Of a stretch of 64,000 bases of DNA, positions 12,152 to 22,215 are shown piece after piece. This stretch comes from Siderastrea radians. Taxonomy: Eukaryota; Cnidaria; Anthozoa; Scleractinia; Rhizangiidae. The stretch lies in contig OZ024895.1 of the NCBI GenBank assembly GCA_964017195.1, positions 6,940,001-7,004,000 of the forward strand. The letters run 5' to 3'. Each line of letters opens with the position of its first letter. Position 1 is the first letter of the stretch. Made by a program: the position numbers and the translations under genes. The notes beneath the pieces are model-generated. The model ran no database searches and was not told where the DNA came from. It worked only from the letters and a program-made list of their open reading frames with translations.

Positions 12152-13654
12152 CTTAAATGAAGTAAAAAGAACATTTCAATTTATTGAGTTTTTTTCTAAA
12201 AATAACCATAAGCCATCGCAAGTTGCATAACAAAGCTATCCTCCTTCCCATATTCGTCGAAAGAATTCTACTCAAATTTCAGCTGGAAAATGTCTAGACA
12301 GACATAGAGATAGGAAAATGATGTCTCCTCCAAAAAAATAAGTCATTTTGTAAATATCCCCTACCTATGTATATAAATCGTACTCAATTATTGTTCGATT
12401 GTAAAGTACTGTAATATACTTATAAATAGAAAGTGGTGTAAAGTTTTTGTGCAGGAAAGTGACAGTTGTAAGTAGTGTTTTTTTGTGTGTTGAAATAAAA
12501 AACAAATGAAAAAATAAAAAAACCCGACGGTGTTATGGTGCTGCCTAGTATGTCACACCAATCAGATTGGGGCTACTATGAACAGCCAGTGAAATAGTTG
12601 ATTCTAATATCCGAGTAAATCCGAGTAGATATCGACTTCTGAGAGCCATTTGGTGACGGCCATCTTTGTTGATGTTTTGCACTGAATGGCGAATTAAGAG
12701 AGTGGCGATGTGCAGCCTTTGTATTTTTCACGAAAAGCGGTCAACTTGAGAAGATAATTTGAAATGTGTTTTAGGTACATCTGGTTGCGTCGATTTTATT
12801 CAGTGGTGTTGTGAAGTGTTTTAGTAAAATATATTAAAGTTTGTATTTAAAGCTTGTGTTTTTTAATATTGTCGTTCGATGCATCTAGGTTAGGTGATTA
12901 CATGACCCTACGTTTGTGATGGCTGAAAGGCAAGTATGAAAATAGTTTGAGCTGTCGAAAGAAGACGTGAGTTCGTTTCATTTTAGCTCGGGCGTATATA
13001 AAAGTACGAATCCGCACAGTGAACACTGTGCAAGCTGGACCGGGGGTAAAATACAGGCTAAGGTTAAAACTGCGGACCAGGGGTAAAATGCAGGCGAAGT
13101 GTGAAATAATGGAAGCTTCTATGTCAGATTATATTCAAGTTGTGAGGTTTAATTGGTGGCGAAATGACAGGCAGCCGGTAAAGATTTTAAAATCGACTAA
13201 ATGATCGGCAGTGAGACTTGGAAATCATTAAAGTAAAAAGAGGAAAAAAGAGAATTATAAGTCGAAAGCCGGTCGATCACATAGCAAGCGAAAAATTGTT
13301 TACTTCACAGAATCCGGCATATACAAGAATACAAAGTACTTCTTGTGTAACCTTGTACTTCTTTGCCATTATGACAGTTCAATGAAAGTTTGAATGCTAA
13401 GTTCTACATGGTGGTCTTCATCACTGATCGACAGTTGAAGAAGATGTTGCACTGAAACCACAATTTATTCTCCACATGTATTCATCGCATTTTTTCCGAA
13501 ATGTTCGGTGGGTGGAACGCAAAAGAGAACGCGTTATAATTTGGACAAAATGTCTCTTTCTGTCAATTCTTTTACCTGTTTTATCATTCTCGTCCCCAGA
13601 GGCCACGGTCCTTTTGCGATACTACATGTCAACAAGAACTAGAAAGACGCCTAC
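12152..13654 (-). other. Intron 3 of the HECT gene
   Basis: A 1.5 kb intron. A short duplicated block (GCGGACCAGGGGTAAAATGC and a near copy about 30 bp upstream) lies near 13040-13090. No other gene-like signal. Confidence 0.5.
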
Positions 13655-15102
13655 CTGAAATGCTCATCCATGATCTCCACAGGTAAGTTGACCTCCTGAA
13701 TGGGGCTTGCTGAGAAACCATCCCAGAGTGATATGTCATTGTCTTCAATCTGGATTGTTTCATGGCCTTCAGTGATCGGAACAGGACGAGGCAAACCAAA
13801 ACCCCTCAAAGAAACCTCCAGCTCGTCATTACTCATACTTACAGGAGAGGATTGTTCGTGAACATAAAGCATAGTTCCTGCCACTGAAGTAACAGGTTCA
13901 CATGGGGAAATAAATGTACTAGGAAGAGCGGTGTACAGACCAAAGAACTCTGGTTCTAAAGAAAGAGATCCACACCAATCATACACTCCAAACATGCTCT
14001 CTTTTCGTAGAAAATTGCGAGACACTGCTCCCATGGAAGGGTGTCGAATTGAAATTGTCACTTTTTCCTCATTTAACTCCTCTTCTGGTTCACGAGGAAC
14101 ACGAGAAAGTCTGGCAGATCTCAAGGATTCCAAAGACTCTTGACGTTGAGCTGCTTCCCTTTTGTTAGCTTCTACTTCTTGATCTGCTTTCAAACTCTTT
14201 TCAAATGCGTTTTGCTGCTCTTCTCGCAGCTGAAGCCTGTCACAACTCGATCCAATTAAGTTCCAGTTTAGATTAGTTTCAGTAGAAGTACATGTGGATA
14301 GAGGATCTCGTGTTGCTATGTTGCTGTTTCTTTCAGGTCGTAGATCCACCAGAGACCTAGAAGCGTGGTTGCTCCGATTATCTGCTGAAGATTGTAGAGT
14401 ACTGCTTACATCAGGTTGACTTGCCTCTAAAGACAGATTGGGAATCTCCTGTTCCACAGGGATACTAAACACGGGGATCAACAAATCGTTGTCGTCCTCT
14501 TTACCTTCTTCATCTTCTACCTCACGATTTTCTTTTACGAGTAGGTACAGGTTGAACTGATGGGTTTTGCACAATTCACAATACTTCTGGATTGTGAATG
14601 CATGCACTGTATTGTTGGAATCTACAACGTCGGACACTGGTTCCTGCTTGAAGTTTGCTAGTTCGTAAATGACGTCTGAAGTGGAACCTGTGTATTCAAC
14701 CTCTGGAAGGAAGAGCTTGACGGCGTATCGGATTACATCCTCTTTGTTGAAGTCCAAAGGTAGGTCTACCTTTCTAGTGCCACCTCCTTTAACCAATGAA
14801 ACCCTTGTGTATTTCTTTTTCTTCGCATCATAATTCATCATGCCTAGTAGAATTCGCCGTGTTTTCGGTTTCGCCGAGGTCTTACCAGAGCTTAATTTTG
14901 TGCGCTTGGGTTTAGAGTTATCAGCTTTCCGTTGTAAGATATCTAGTAACTTTCTCTTCCTTTCCTCTTTGTTTTCTTGTTGGTTTTCATCTTGTGACAT
15001 TCTCTTCTCTCCAAAAGCTTTCAGGGCGAATGCATCACCCAGTTTTAATCCCAGTTGTTTTAGGGAAGTTTCTGTGCTGTATTGCACAGCGGCGCAGTCA
15101 AA
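13655..15102 (-). CDS. HECT gene exon 3, end of SAM and charged linker
   Basis: Acceptor TTTCACAG; 482 codons plus two bases; donor CAG|GTAGGC. It begins FDCAAVQYSTETSLKQLGL (SAM second half), then a Lys/Arg-rich tract (KPKRTKL, KPKTRR; a candidate nuclear localisation signal), a possible small fold around TRKVDLPLDFNKEDVIRYAV, and an acidic, Ser-rich tail. Confidence 0.75.
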
Positions 15103-15515
15103 CTGTGAAATCAGGAGAAAACTAAAGGTTAAAATTTCTGATCAATGTACCTCACAAATTATGTTGAAAAAGACTTAAAGCAACAACGATTACACTTCCC
15201 AACTAAAACCAGGTTTAGGCCAAATGAACGAATTGTAGATTATTGTGATTTTAATCAAGCACACAAAAGTTCTTACTGTTAACAAGGACAGTAAATTCAA
15301 TCCAAATCCCTAAATTTAAACCCCATTCCAATCCCTAACTCCAGTCCTAACCTTACCCTAGTGCTAACCCTAACACTAGTCATAAGCCTTACTCTAACGT
15401 TAACCTCAATTTAAAATTTAAAAAAATAACTAGTTTGTAATCTATTAACTAGCAAGAAAAGAATTAACCAGGTGAAAAAACTAACTTTAAAACAATTTCA
15501 TCTTAAATTAAAATT

Positions 15516-15645
15516 TAACTGCGACAAATAAACCTTTGCACCTGAATGTGTTTAATGTCAACTAACTTTTGAAAAATTTAACTGCTACAAATAATCCTTT
15601 GCACCTGAATGTGTTTAATGTCAACTAACTTTTGAAAAATACACT
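15516..15645. repeat. Direct repeat of about 66 bp
   Basis: TTTAACTGCGACAAATAAAC followed by a shared CTTTGCACCTGAATGTG block occurs twice in tandem, in the HECT gene intron 2. It lies beside a degenerate CCCTAA-like stretch (15300-15400). Confidence 0.7.
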
Positions 15646-15761
15646 CAAAAAACTGAAACTGAAAAATATACTCTATCAAAGTTGGTTGGCAGTAGCTTGA
15701 AACTGAAGAGTTATCGACATCAGCTAGTCCCACTCTTCACTTTAATTGATATATTATTACT

Positions 15762-16070
15762 ACGGGACCGGTCATTATTTTATGGAGGCAGGGGTGGGGA
15801 GGGAAAAAATTTATCTGAAAGATAAAATTTGCCCCCTACCCCCACGCTCGTGCTTCACCCTGAGTTCCAGTAAGCTTGCGGCTACAACGATCTGAGAACA
15901 TAGAAAGGCTGTGAACAGTCTAACATAGGCCCTTTTACAGAACCTCAACAAAACTTAACTCCCCCCCGCCTCGTTACCGAAAAACTATGCCCCCCACATC
16001 CCGAGCCAATCAAAACACCTGTGAGCCCCTCCCTCTTTCCCCCCCCCTCTATAAATAATGACCAGTTCCA
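15762..16070. mobile_element. MITE with GGACCGGTCATTATTT ends
   Basis: GGGACCGGTCATTATTTTAT at the left is matched by ATAAATAATGACCAGTTCC at the right. The G- and C-rich interior has no coding capacity. It lies in intron 2 of the HECT gene. Confidence 0.65.
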
Positions 16071-16118
16071 CAGTAAGGAAAAAATTATATATTAATCAAA
16101 CTTCAATCATAATCTCAC

Positions 16119-16184
16119 CTTTTCTGCTCTAAACTTTTCCACTATGCTATGATCGACGCCACGCTTACTTAAAAAGTCACATAC
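16119..16184 (-). CDS. HECT gene exon 2, first half of SAM domain
   Basis: Acceptor AACCAG, 22 codons in phase 0, donor GTGAGA. It encodes VCDFLSKRGVDHSIVEKF, which reads directly into exon 3 to complete a SAM-like fold. Confidence 0.75.
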
Positions 16185-16246
16185 CTGGTTAACACACAGA
16201 AGAAGAAGAATATTTCATAAGAAAGGATGTAAACTGCTGGTTAAAG

Positions 16247-16300
16247 GGTACCAACCTCGTTTCCAGGGTCTGAGGGACCCTGGGAACGAGGTTGGCAGGT
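16247..16300. repeat. Short palindrome CCAACCTCGTT
   Basis: ACCAACCTCGTTTCCAGGG is mirrored by CCCTGGGAACGAGGTTGG around a small loop. A half copy (CCAACCTCGTTCCCAG) recurs at 37732, so this is a dispersed foldback repeat. Confidence 0.7.
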
Positions 16301-16312
16301 TGCAGGTTGCAG

Positions 16313-16343
<31 letters not shown>

Positions 16344-16965
16344 TATCATTAATGTATAAAAATAGTCCCTTTTGTGTAAAAAATCAAGTGGTTATGAGCT
16401 ATGAGCCATGGAACTCACTAATGAAAGAGTGTCAACTTTTCGGCCAGTGGCGTTGAAAAGGTGTTATGCAAGTGAGGCCTACATGGAAACAGAGCAATGT
16501 TACTGTTGCAATTATCAATACGTCTGATTATGCATTTTATGGTTGCTGAAATAAATTGCTGGATTCGAAGTCAAGAAAACAGACATTTTTGTCCGGTTGG
16601 TTACTTTTTAACAAGGACGGCCAACAGTGCGAACTGACTTGAGCTCACTTCATCTTTTCAAAAAATAAGCGCATTTTATTGCGTAAACTTTTCAGTACTT
16701 GACAGTTGGTGTAATCGTAAAACATAATATAATACAAATGCACCGAATGAATGCAACACCAAGATCAGAAACAACCAACAATTAACCAACTGTCATGATG
16801 TTTATCAGTGACGAACAGAATTGAACATCGAGAACAACACTGATAGCAATGTTCTCTTCGGACTATCCAAAGCTTGCCCGCTTTCAAAGATTCCAATTGG
16901 TACTTAATTATATAATAATGAAGTCTGTCACGACAATCAGGGCAAAGTAATGGAGAAAAACTTAC

Positions 16966-17004
16966 CGCTTCTACACTTCCATCTTCTTCCAACAGGTCCG
17001 CCAT
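16966..17004 (-). CDS. HECT gene exon 1, inside the right TIR
   Basis: ATG at 17004 gives MADLLEEDGSVEA and ends at a GTAAGT donor in phase 0. Decayed versions of the same exon recur at the ends of the left-TIR units (5772, 6782, 7793), where a GGTTGA stop has arisen. Its position in a repeat present at both ends suggests that the plus-strand gene may once have used the same leader. Confidence 0.7.
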
Positions 17005-17089
17005 ATTGGAACACGGACGCGGGGACACGTGGTTCATTAAATCATTGGAACTTTGGAACCGGACGGGAGTTAGAACTTTGGATTCGGAG

Positions 17090-17512
17090 TAAAAACTTTG
17101 GATCCGTAGTAATAGCTTTGGATCAGTAGTAGTAGCTTTGGATCCGTAGAAAAAACTTTGGATCCGTAGTAAAAGCTTTGGATCCGTAGTAATAACTTTG
17201 GATCCGTAGTAATAACTGTGGATCCGTAGTAATAACTGTGGATTCGTAGTAATAACTGTGGATCCGTAGTAAAAACTTCGGATCCGTAGTAATAACTTTG
17301 GATCCGTAGTAATAACTTTGGATCCGTAGTAATAACTTTGGATCCGTAGTAAAAACTGTGGATCCATAGTAATAACTTTGGATCCGTAGTAATAACTTTG
17401 GATCCGTAGTAATAACTTTGGATCCGTAGTAATAACTTTGGATCTGTAGTTATAACTCTGGATCCGTAATGAAAACTCTGGATCCGTTGTTATAACTTTG
17501 GATCCAATGGTA
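17090..17512 (-). repeat. GGATCC 20-bp minisatellite of the right TIR
   Basis: Minus-orientation equivalent of arrays 1-3, about 20 units, more diverged than the left arrays (GGATTC, GGATCA and GGATCT variants). It sits between the outer TIR and HECT exon 1. Confidence 0.85.
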
Positions 17513-17631
17513 CAAAAGCAACAATTGAGTCTGGGGTAAAATCTTTGGATCCAAAGAATGTAATATTTTTCTTTAAGCCAACGTGTTATTTAATATTATT
17601 TAGGATGGCACTTACGGGCCACCGTACGTGT

Positions 17632-18023
17632 GCTATTTTCAGGTCAGAAAATCTAGAATTATTACTTCACACTTCGGTTTAGCTTATTCACGAGATTAAA
17701 CGCACGCTTACCATCCGCCGCATAAGATAATCCACCGAGCAGGTATTTAATTCTGAACAAATATCGAAATTTCTTTACAAATATCTGCCAAACGTGAAGT
17801 ATTCTTGCAACATCAACGACTCTAAAGCCTCCTACTAGGCAATATATGACTCACCAGCGCAAATTTACGGGGTAATTTGGCGCCATCCTTATTCCTTCGA
17901 GCTCAATTCAATTGCGTAACATCACAGACTTTCCATATAAGGTATGATTGACGGAAGCGTATTGCAAAGTGCTCAGAGGTGTTTTGAAAAGAAAAGTCGC
18001 GTAGTAGTGAAAATGGTGGTAAA
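17632..18023 (-). repeat. Right outer terminal inverted repeat
   Basis: Reverse complement of 3419-3802. It passes uninterrupted into CGGTGGCCCGTAAGTGCC and the minisatellite, which defines the ancestral TIR layout. Confidence 0.8.
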
Positions 18024-18163
18024 GTCAATCTCCGTGTGTAGTCTGAGATTCACCTGCTGCAGTTTCCGTATGTTAAATGTACCAGAAATTTGTGGCGAGA
18101 TTACGTTCCCACTAGCTAAGCTAGTCGCAGAGCTAAGTTGCCCCCAGTCAAGTGTTCATTTTT

Positions 18164-18309
18164 CTGGCTTTACCTCGGTGTAAGAACCTGTGAAACTCAC
18201 GGATGACGTAAAACAAAGGAAACAGAAACATTTTAAACAATACCGTACAGCAAAACAAAAGCTACCAAACAAAGAAAATCTTGTCAGGTTCTTACACCGA
18301 GGTAAACCC
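18164..18309. mobile_element. Small inverted-repeat element
   Basis: GGCTTTACCTCGGTGTAAGA and a near-perfect mirror (TCTTACACCGAGGTAAAC) about 120 bp apart, just outside the big transposon. No coding potential. Confidence 0.6.
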
Positions 18310-18547
18310 ATTTTTCTGCCAATTGTCGCGCAGAAGATAACGACTTTCCCTGCGAAGCTTAAGAGTGTAAAAATCTATCGTCACAACGTGGTTGAAATCA
18401 CACGTGCTTGAATTTCGGAGAAACTAGCACATGGTCAGACCCACTTAGCCAATCAGTGTCCAGCATTTCGACGCTCTACATTCCATAAACTGTCTTAAAT
18501 GATGTAAAGTGGTGGGGGCTTTGAAGCACAGGGAAATTGTGGGGTAA

Positions 18548-18740
18548 AATTAGTATTCACAGAGAATTTCTGCATTCATTAGTAGTTCTATGTAGTCATC
18601 AGTATGCTCTATCTCATAGAGCATACTGATGAGGCATTGTTTCCCTTTGTTTGGAAGCCTCATTAGTATGCTCTATATAGAGAATACTAATGACTAAGTA
18701 GAATTTACTAATGAATACACAAATTCTCTGTGAGTATTTA
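18548..18740. mobile_element. Palindromic MITE of about 190 bp
   Basis: GTATTCACAGAGAATTTCTG is matched by CAAATTCTCTGTGAGTATTT, and inner arms (CATCAGTATGCTCTAT) repeat in both orientations. Confidence 0.65.
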
Positions 18741-19337
18741 TAACTAAATCGATAAAAAAGCTTCAACGGCGATGTCAGAAAACAATTATCTACATTCACT
18801 ATTTAATTGTAATTTAACAAAAAAAAATGCAATCTTACGGTGTAATGGCATAACAAAAAGCAAATCGAAAGAAAAACCATTACTTTGCATGACAAAAGAA
18901 ATGTTCAGACCTTGATTGAAACAGAACGACAGACTTGTTTCTCCGTGTTTGACTACGAGTGTTGGACTTGAACTTGACTTTGTCCTCTTGGCTTTTCCTG
19001 CGGGTACCCCACTTGCTGGTGTCGGGTTCCCCACTTGCTGGTGTCGACTGCTTTCACCAGTGTAAATCTAGTAAATCTTTAGTGGCAGTCATTGCCTCAA
19101 GTTCCTGAATTTCCGTGTGTTATTTGCTCATGGCTGTTTACGCCCCAACTGCGATAAACTACGCGTCGAAACAATTAAAAAACATTGCGCACAACTCAAA
19201 GGCAGGTGTATAATAGCAAAAATATCGTAAACAAAATAGCAATGTGATCTCAAGGGGTGAACTAAAAAATTAAAATGCAAAAATACAATCAGCACGCAAA
19301 ACGAGATTCTTCATGGGTTTGACCTTGTTCTAAGACG

Positions 19338-19483
19338 GTTAGACAATGAACGTTCGTGTTCTATGGGATATAGCGTCCCTCGCAAGATAGAATGCCAATC
19401 GGCCTGCTTCCTCGTGCATTCTATCTTTGTGCGAGACACTATATCCGATAGAAAACTCGCGTTCATTGTCTAACCCTTAGATA
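19338..19483. mobile_element. MITE with GGTTAGACAATGAACG ends
   Basis: GGTTAGACAATGAACGTTCG is mirrored by CGCGTTCATTGTCTAACC, and inner GATAGAATGC arms also pair. It abuts the displaced UGM promoter block. Confidence 0.65.
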
Positions 19484-19610
19484 CATAACTAAGCAAACTG
19501 TTAATGTTTTACTTCAGAGGTTCTTGAAAATTTGCATACAAAGCATCAACATCGTTGCTCGTGCAACAGCTGTTAGCCAATGGCAAAACTATACTCCCCT
19601 GAGAATTCAG
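19484..19610 (-). promoter_or_regulatory. Inverted copy of the region just upstream of UGM copy 2
   Basis: On the minus strand this aligns without large gaps to 27452-27578 (shared TTTTGCCATTGGCTAACAGC, then TTGATGCTTT and TGCAAATTTTCAA), roughly 90% alike over about 125 bp. In copy 2 it ends about 50 bp before the start codon, so it is probably promoter or 5' UTR. It contains a CCAAT-type ATTGG box. Its orientation matches UGM copy 1, whose exon 1 is now 17.6 kb away. Confidence 0.6.
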
Positions 19611-19639
19611 ACAATACACCGTGTTCACAAATGGCGGAC

Positions 19640-20376
19640 GCGGGGAAAAACGCCTAGTACCTAACACCAAAACGAGGCGTTTTAGGATAAACAAAAAAAT
19701 ACTTTTACGTACTCCTAACGTATGCAAACTGCACAGAAATAGGCCATTTCCGAGTTGTCTTGTTCGTCTTTTTTAAAGCGAGTCTTGGTGCACAGCCTTT
19801 CATATGAAAATGAGTTTTCATATGAAAATGAGTTTCTATTCACATGCAAATAAACCTCTGGTTACAGATTTCATTCAGGATCAGTCCACGATCTAGGCTC
19901 AGTCTCCAGCCGTGAGTGTCTCGATGCGCCCGCGATTCTCGCCACCTTCACGGCTGGGCGCACGGGTTTGGTTGCATGTCCGTGACGTCATTACAATTTT
20001 GATAATTATGCAGACAATCCACACGTCATTTGCTTAAATTTTATCTGTTTTTTTTTTATCGTCTTGAAAAAAAGCGAAATGCGAAAAGTATGCCCGAAAC
20101 GTCCTCCTAAAGGTGTGAAACTTCAAAAGAAAGACGAAATCCCGCTAAATTATGTCGCGCATTCTGCCCCGCAAATTTCAGGGGGCTTGTCTCTGATTGG
20201 TCACAGAATTAAATAAACCACCTCGCAGTTTTCAATTTTGTTCTGCTGGGGCAGAAAAAACATCGATGTGGTCGGAGCGGCAAGTGTAAAGGAACGACCG
20301 CCATACGTTTAAGTAGATTATGACTAGACGATCTTAGTGTCCTGCCAGGCTTGCAAGGCCTAATGAGTTCCGTGAT
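19640..20376. other. Intergenic, no gene seen
   Basis: Contains a short internal repeat of TTTCATATGAAAATGAG at about 19800-19830. No supported coding or RNA feature. Confidence 0.4.
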
Positions 20377-21440
20377 TTAACTGGGAGCAGCGTCATGAAG
20401 AGCTTTGAATGTAACCAGAGCGATCTTGAAAATAATTCTTTGTTCAACAGGAAGCCAGTGAAGATTTAAAAGCAAAGGTATGACATGTTCAAATTTACTT
20501 GTTGAATAAATGAGTCTTGCAGAACAGTTCAAAACACGTTGTAAATCTTGTAGAACACATTTAGGTTGACCATACAGGAGTGAATTACAGTAATCCACCT
20601 TGGACGTGATGAAGGCATGAACAAGTGTTTTGGCTGAATCAAAGGACAAGAACTTATGGATCTTGAAGATATTACGCAGATGGAAAAAAGAAGACTTGCA
20701 CACAGCCGCAACACGGGGTGCCATAGATAAGGAATTACTAAAAGTTACCCCAATGGTCCTTGCAGTAGTTGAGCAACGCACATTCTCTGAAACAATATCA
20801 AGGAAATCCAAAGCAGGGCGAGGACGATGAGACGACGAAAAACCTAAGATTTCTGTTTTGTTGCTGTTCATCTTTAATTTGTTGATTATCATCCATGAGT
20901 TAATATCCGTGACACAGGCTTTTATTTTAGATTTGCAAGAGACCATATCCTCCGAAGATGACGTTTTAAAGGATAAGTATAGCAGAGAATCGTCAACCTA
21001 AAAGTGATAGGATAAACCGTGTGAACTTGCAATATCTCCTAGAGGTGTAGTGTAGAGTGAATAGAGCATCGGTCCGGGAACCGGACCCCGAGGAACACCA
21101 TAAACAAAACTTTGAACATCAGAAATACCATCATTGACTTTAGCGAACTGGATACGACCAGATAAGTAGGAAAAGAGCCAGTCAAGTGCCATGTCACAAA
21201 TCCCAAAACGAGTTGACAATCTTGAACACAATAACCTATGATCAACGGTATCAAACGCCGGTGAGAGATCCAACAAAACCAGGATAACAGTTCTTTGGTT
21301 ATCAATTGAAAGAGCAATGTCGTTGTATACTCTGATAAGGGCAGTTTCTGTATTGTGGTCACGGTAAGCAGACTGGAAGACTCCACTAAAGTTATTGCCA
21401 TTGATCTAGTCGGCGAGTTGAGGCAATAAGTTGATGATTT
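20377..21440 (-). mobile_element. CR1/L2-like LINE reverse transcriptase fragment, degenerate
   Basis: Minus-strand translation shows reverse transcriptase motifs in order: RDHNTETALIRVYNDIA, LLDLSPAFDTVDHRLL and GVPRGPVPGPMLYSLYT, then a catalytic box with a stop codon where YADD should be (TAG GTT GAC GAT). A frame change follows and the downstream part continues (INKLKMNSNKTEILGF, IGVTFSNSLSM, LHWLPVEQRIIFK). The order is typical of CR1/L2-group LINEs. The upstream part is degenerate and the foldback at 21494 follows. It is dead by stop, frameshift and truncation. Confidence 0.85.
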
Positions 21441-21493
21441 GCCTTTAAGATTCTGTTTTTGACCTGTAATCTTCGTATTATTGTAAATCTTAG

Positions 21494-22056
21494 TAGCCTG
21501 CGAATACAGCCGCCTCTCATTCACGTCCCGCAACGAAGAGCGAAACGGGAAGAGAGACGTCTGCGATTCGCCGCCAAAAATTCCATACTGATGACGTAAA
21601 TCTGTCCAGAATCCGGACAGGAACGCTGATTGGACGAGCGGACATTTTTGCATAATTAGCTCTATAATTATTCAGTGTTGTGATGTGAGAAATTCAGAAC
21701 CAATATGGCCGCTAATAGTGAGAATTCGTCTCGTCCTTCCTTGGAAAGTTTTCGCCTCTGCGTACAATCTATCTGTCCGAAGTTCAATGTTTCATCGTTA
21801 AAAGAAAGTCAGTTTCAGGCTCTTTATAGTTTTATCTGCGGTGAAGAGGTTTTTGTTAATCTGCCGACTGGATCAGGCAAGTCGCTAATATTTCAACTCG
21901 CGCCACTCGTACACACGTGGATGCATGAGCACATATTATCGACGGGAGATTTACGTCATCAGTATGGAATTTTTGGCGGCGAATCGCAGACGTCTCTCTT
22001 CCCGTTTCGCTCTTCGTTGCGGGACGTGAATGAGAGGCGGCTGTATTCGCAGGCTA
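21494..22056. mobile_element. 563-bp foldback element with 9-bp target duplication, carrying a RecQ-like exon
   Basis: Long TIRs of about 108 bp (left starting TAGCCTGCGAATACAGCC, right ending in its mirror) are flanked by AAATCTTAG on both sides (21485-21493 and 22057-22065), a perfect 9-bp duplication. A 9-bp duplication with long TIRs fits Mutator-like (MULE) elements. The roughly 350-bp interior holds the helicase fragment at 21705-21950 and no transposase. Confidence 0.8.
21705..21950 (+). pseudogene. Captured RecQ-like helicase N-terminal fragment
   Basis: From ATG 21705 the frame reads MAANSENSSRPSLESFRL, then LKESQFQALYSFICGEEVFV and the Walker A segment LPTGSGKSLIFQL, the Q-motif plus motif I region of a RecQ-type DEAD-like helicase. 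About 82 codons in, it runs into the right TIR, so no helicase core follows. It is a transduplicated first exon rather than a gene. Confidence 0.7.
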
Positions 22057-22059
22057 AAA

Positions 22060-22215
22060 TCTTAGGAGTGTTGATGATTTTCCTCGTAGACTCATTGTTT
22101 ACCTGCAATCTCCATATTATTATATCAGCAGACGTGGTTTCTGCAGAAAATCTGAGGGAGAGTTGATGATTTTCCTCATAGACTCAATTTTTACCTGCAA
22201 CCTTCATACTATTAC
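22060..22215 (+). repeat. Satellite of about 140-bp units, left part
   Basis: One and a half units of the repeat that resumes at 24723 (GAGTTGATGATTTTCC, then GTAGACTCA, TTTTTACCTG, ATCTCCATATTATTATATCA). The array is split here by the L1-like insertion. Confidence 0.8.

Larger units (their letters stand above)
10990..17004 (-). pseudogene. SAM plus HECT-type E3 ubiquitin ligase gene of the transposon, one in-frame stop
   Basis: Four exons join in phase with GT-AG borders: 17004-16966 (MADLLEEDGSVEA), 16184-16119, 15102-13655 and 12151-10990, about 904 codons. Residues about 14-60 across the exon 2/3 joint form a SAM-like domain (VCDFLSKRGVDHSIVEKF, then SLKQLGLKLGDAFALKAF). A charged, low-complexity middle follows. 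The last exon is a HECT fold: N-lobe signatures (IRQDMIDIFTDPS, EQGRGSGVFKDALSLFW) and a C-lobe with the catalytic cysteine context AHACSNTLELP. A TAA at 11424-11422 interrupts the fold (HKELI, stop, RPQYVAD) with the frame otherwise open to the natural stop, a probable CAA to TAA change. The architecture resembles G2E3-like HECT proteins common in cnidarian genomes. Exon 1 lies in the right TIR just inside the minisatellite, so transcription probably starts from the TIR. Confidence 0.8.
3419..18023. mobile_element. 14.6 kb DNA transposon with IS3-like DDE transposase and HECT E3 ligase
   Basis: The ends are inverted repeats starting TTTACCACCATTTTCACTAC on the left and its reverse complement on the right (outer TIRs 3419-3802 and about 17632-18023, roughly 95% alike). 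Inside each outer TIR is a GGATCC minisatellite and a short exon-like block. The interior has a plus-strand transposase (8269-9547) and a minus-strand SAM/HECT gene (10990-17004) that starts inside the right TIR. No convincing target-site duplication is seen next to the ends as drawn, so they may be off by a few bases. The transposase type suggests an IS3-related eukaryotic superfamily (IS3EU-like in Repbase terms), which is inference. Both genes carry a single disabling mutation. Nested insertions lie at 3798-4843 and 7984-8211. Confidence 0.8.

Noticed and set aside
15290..15410. CCCTAA-rich stretch that could be an internal telomere
   Set aside because: Motifs are irregular and mixed with CCCTAAATTTAAA; not a TTAGGG array.
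16765..17367. 200-codon minus-strand frame with a 20-residue repeat
   Set aside because: It is the 20-bp minisatellite read through (60 bp = 20 codons) and continues past the real splice donor of HECT exon 1 into intron.
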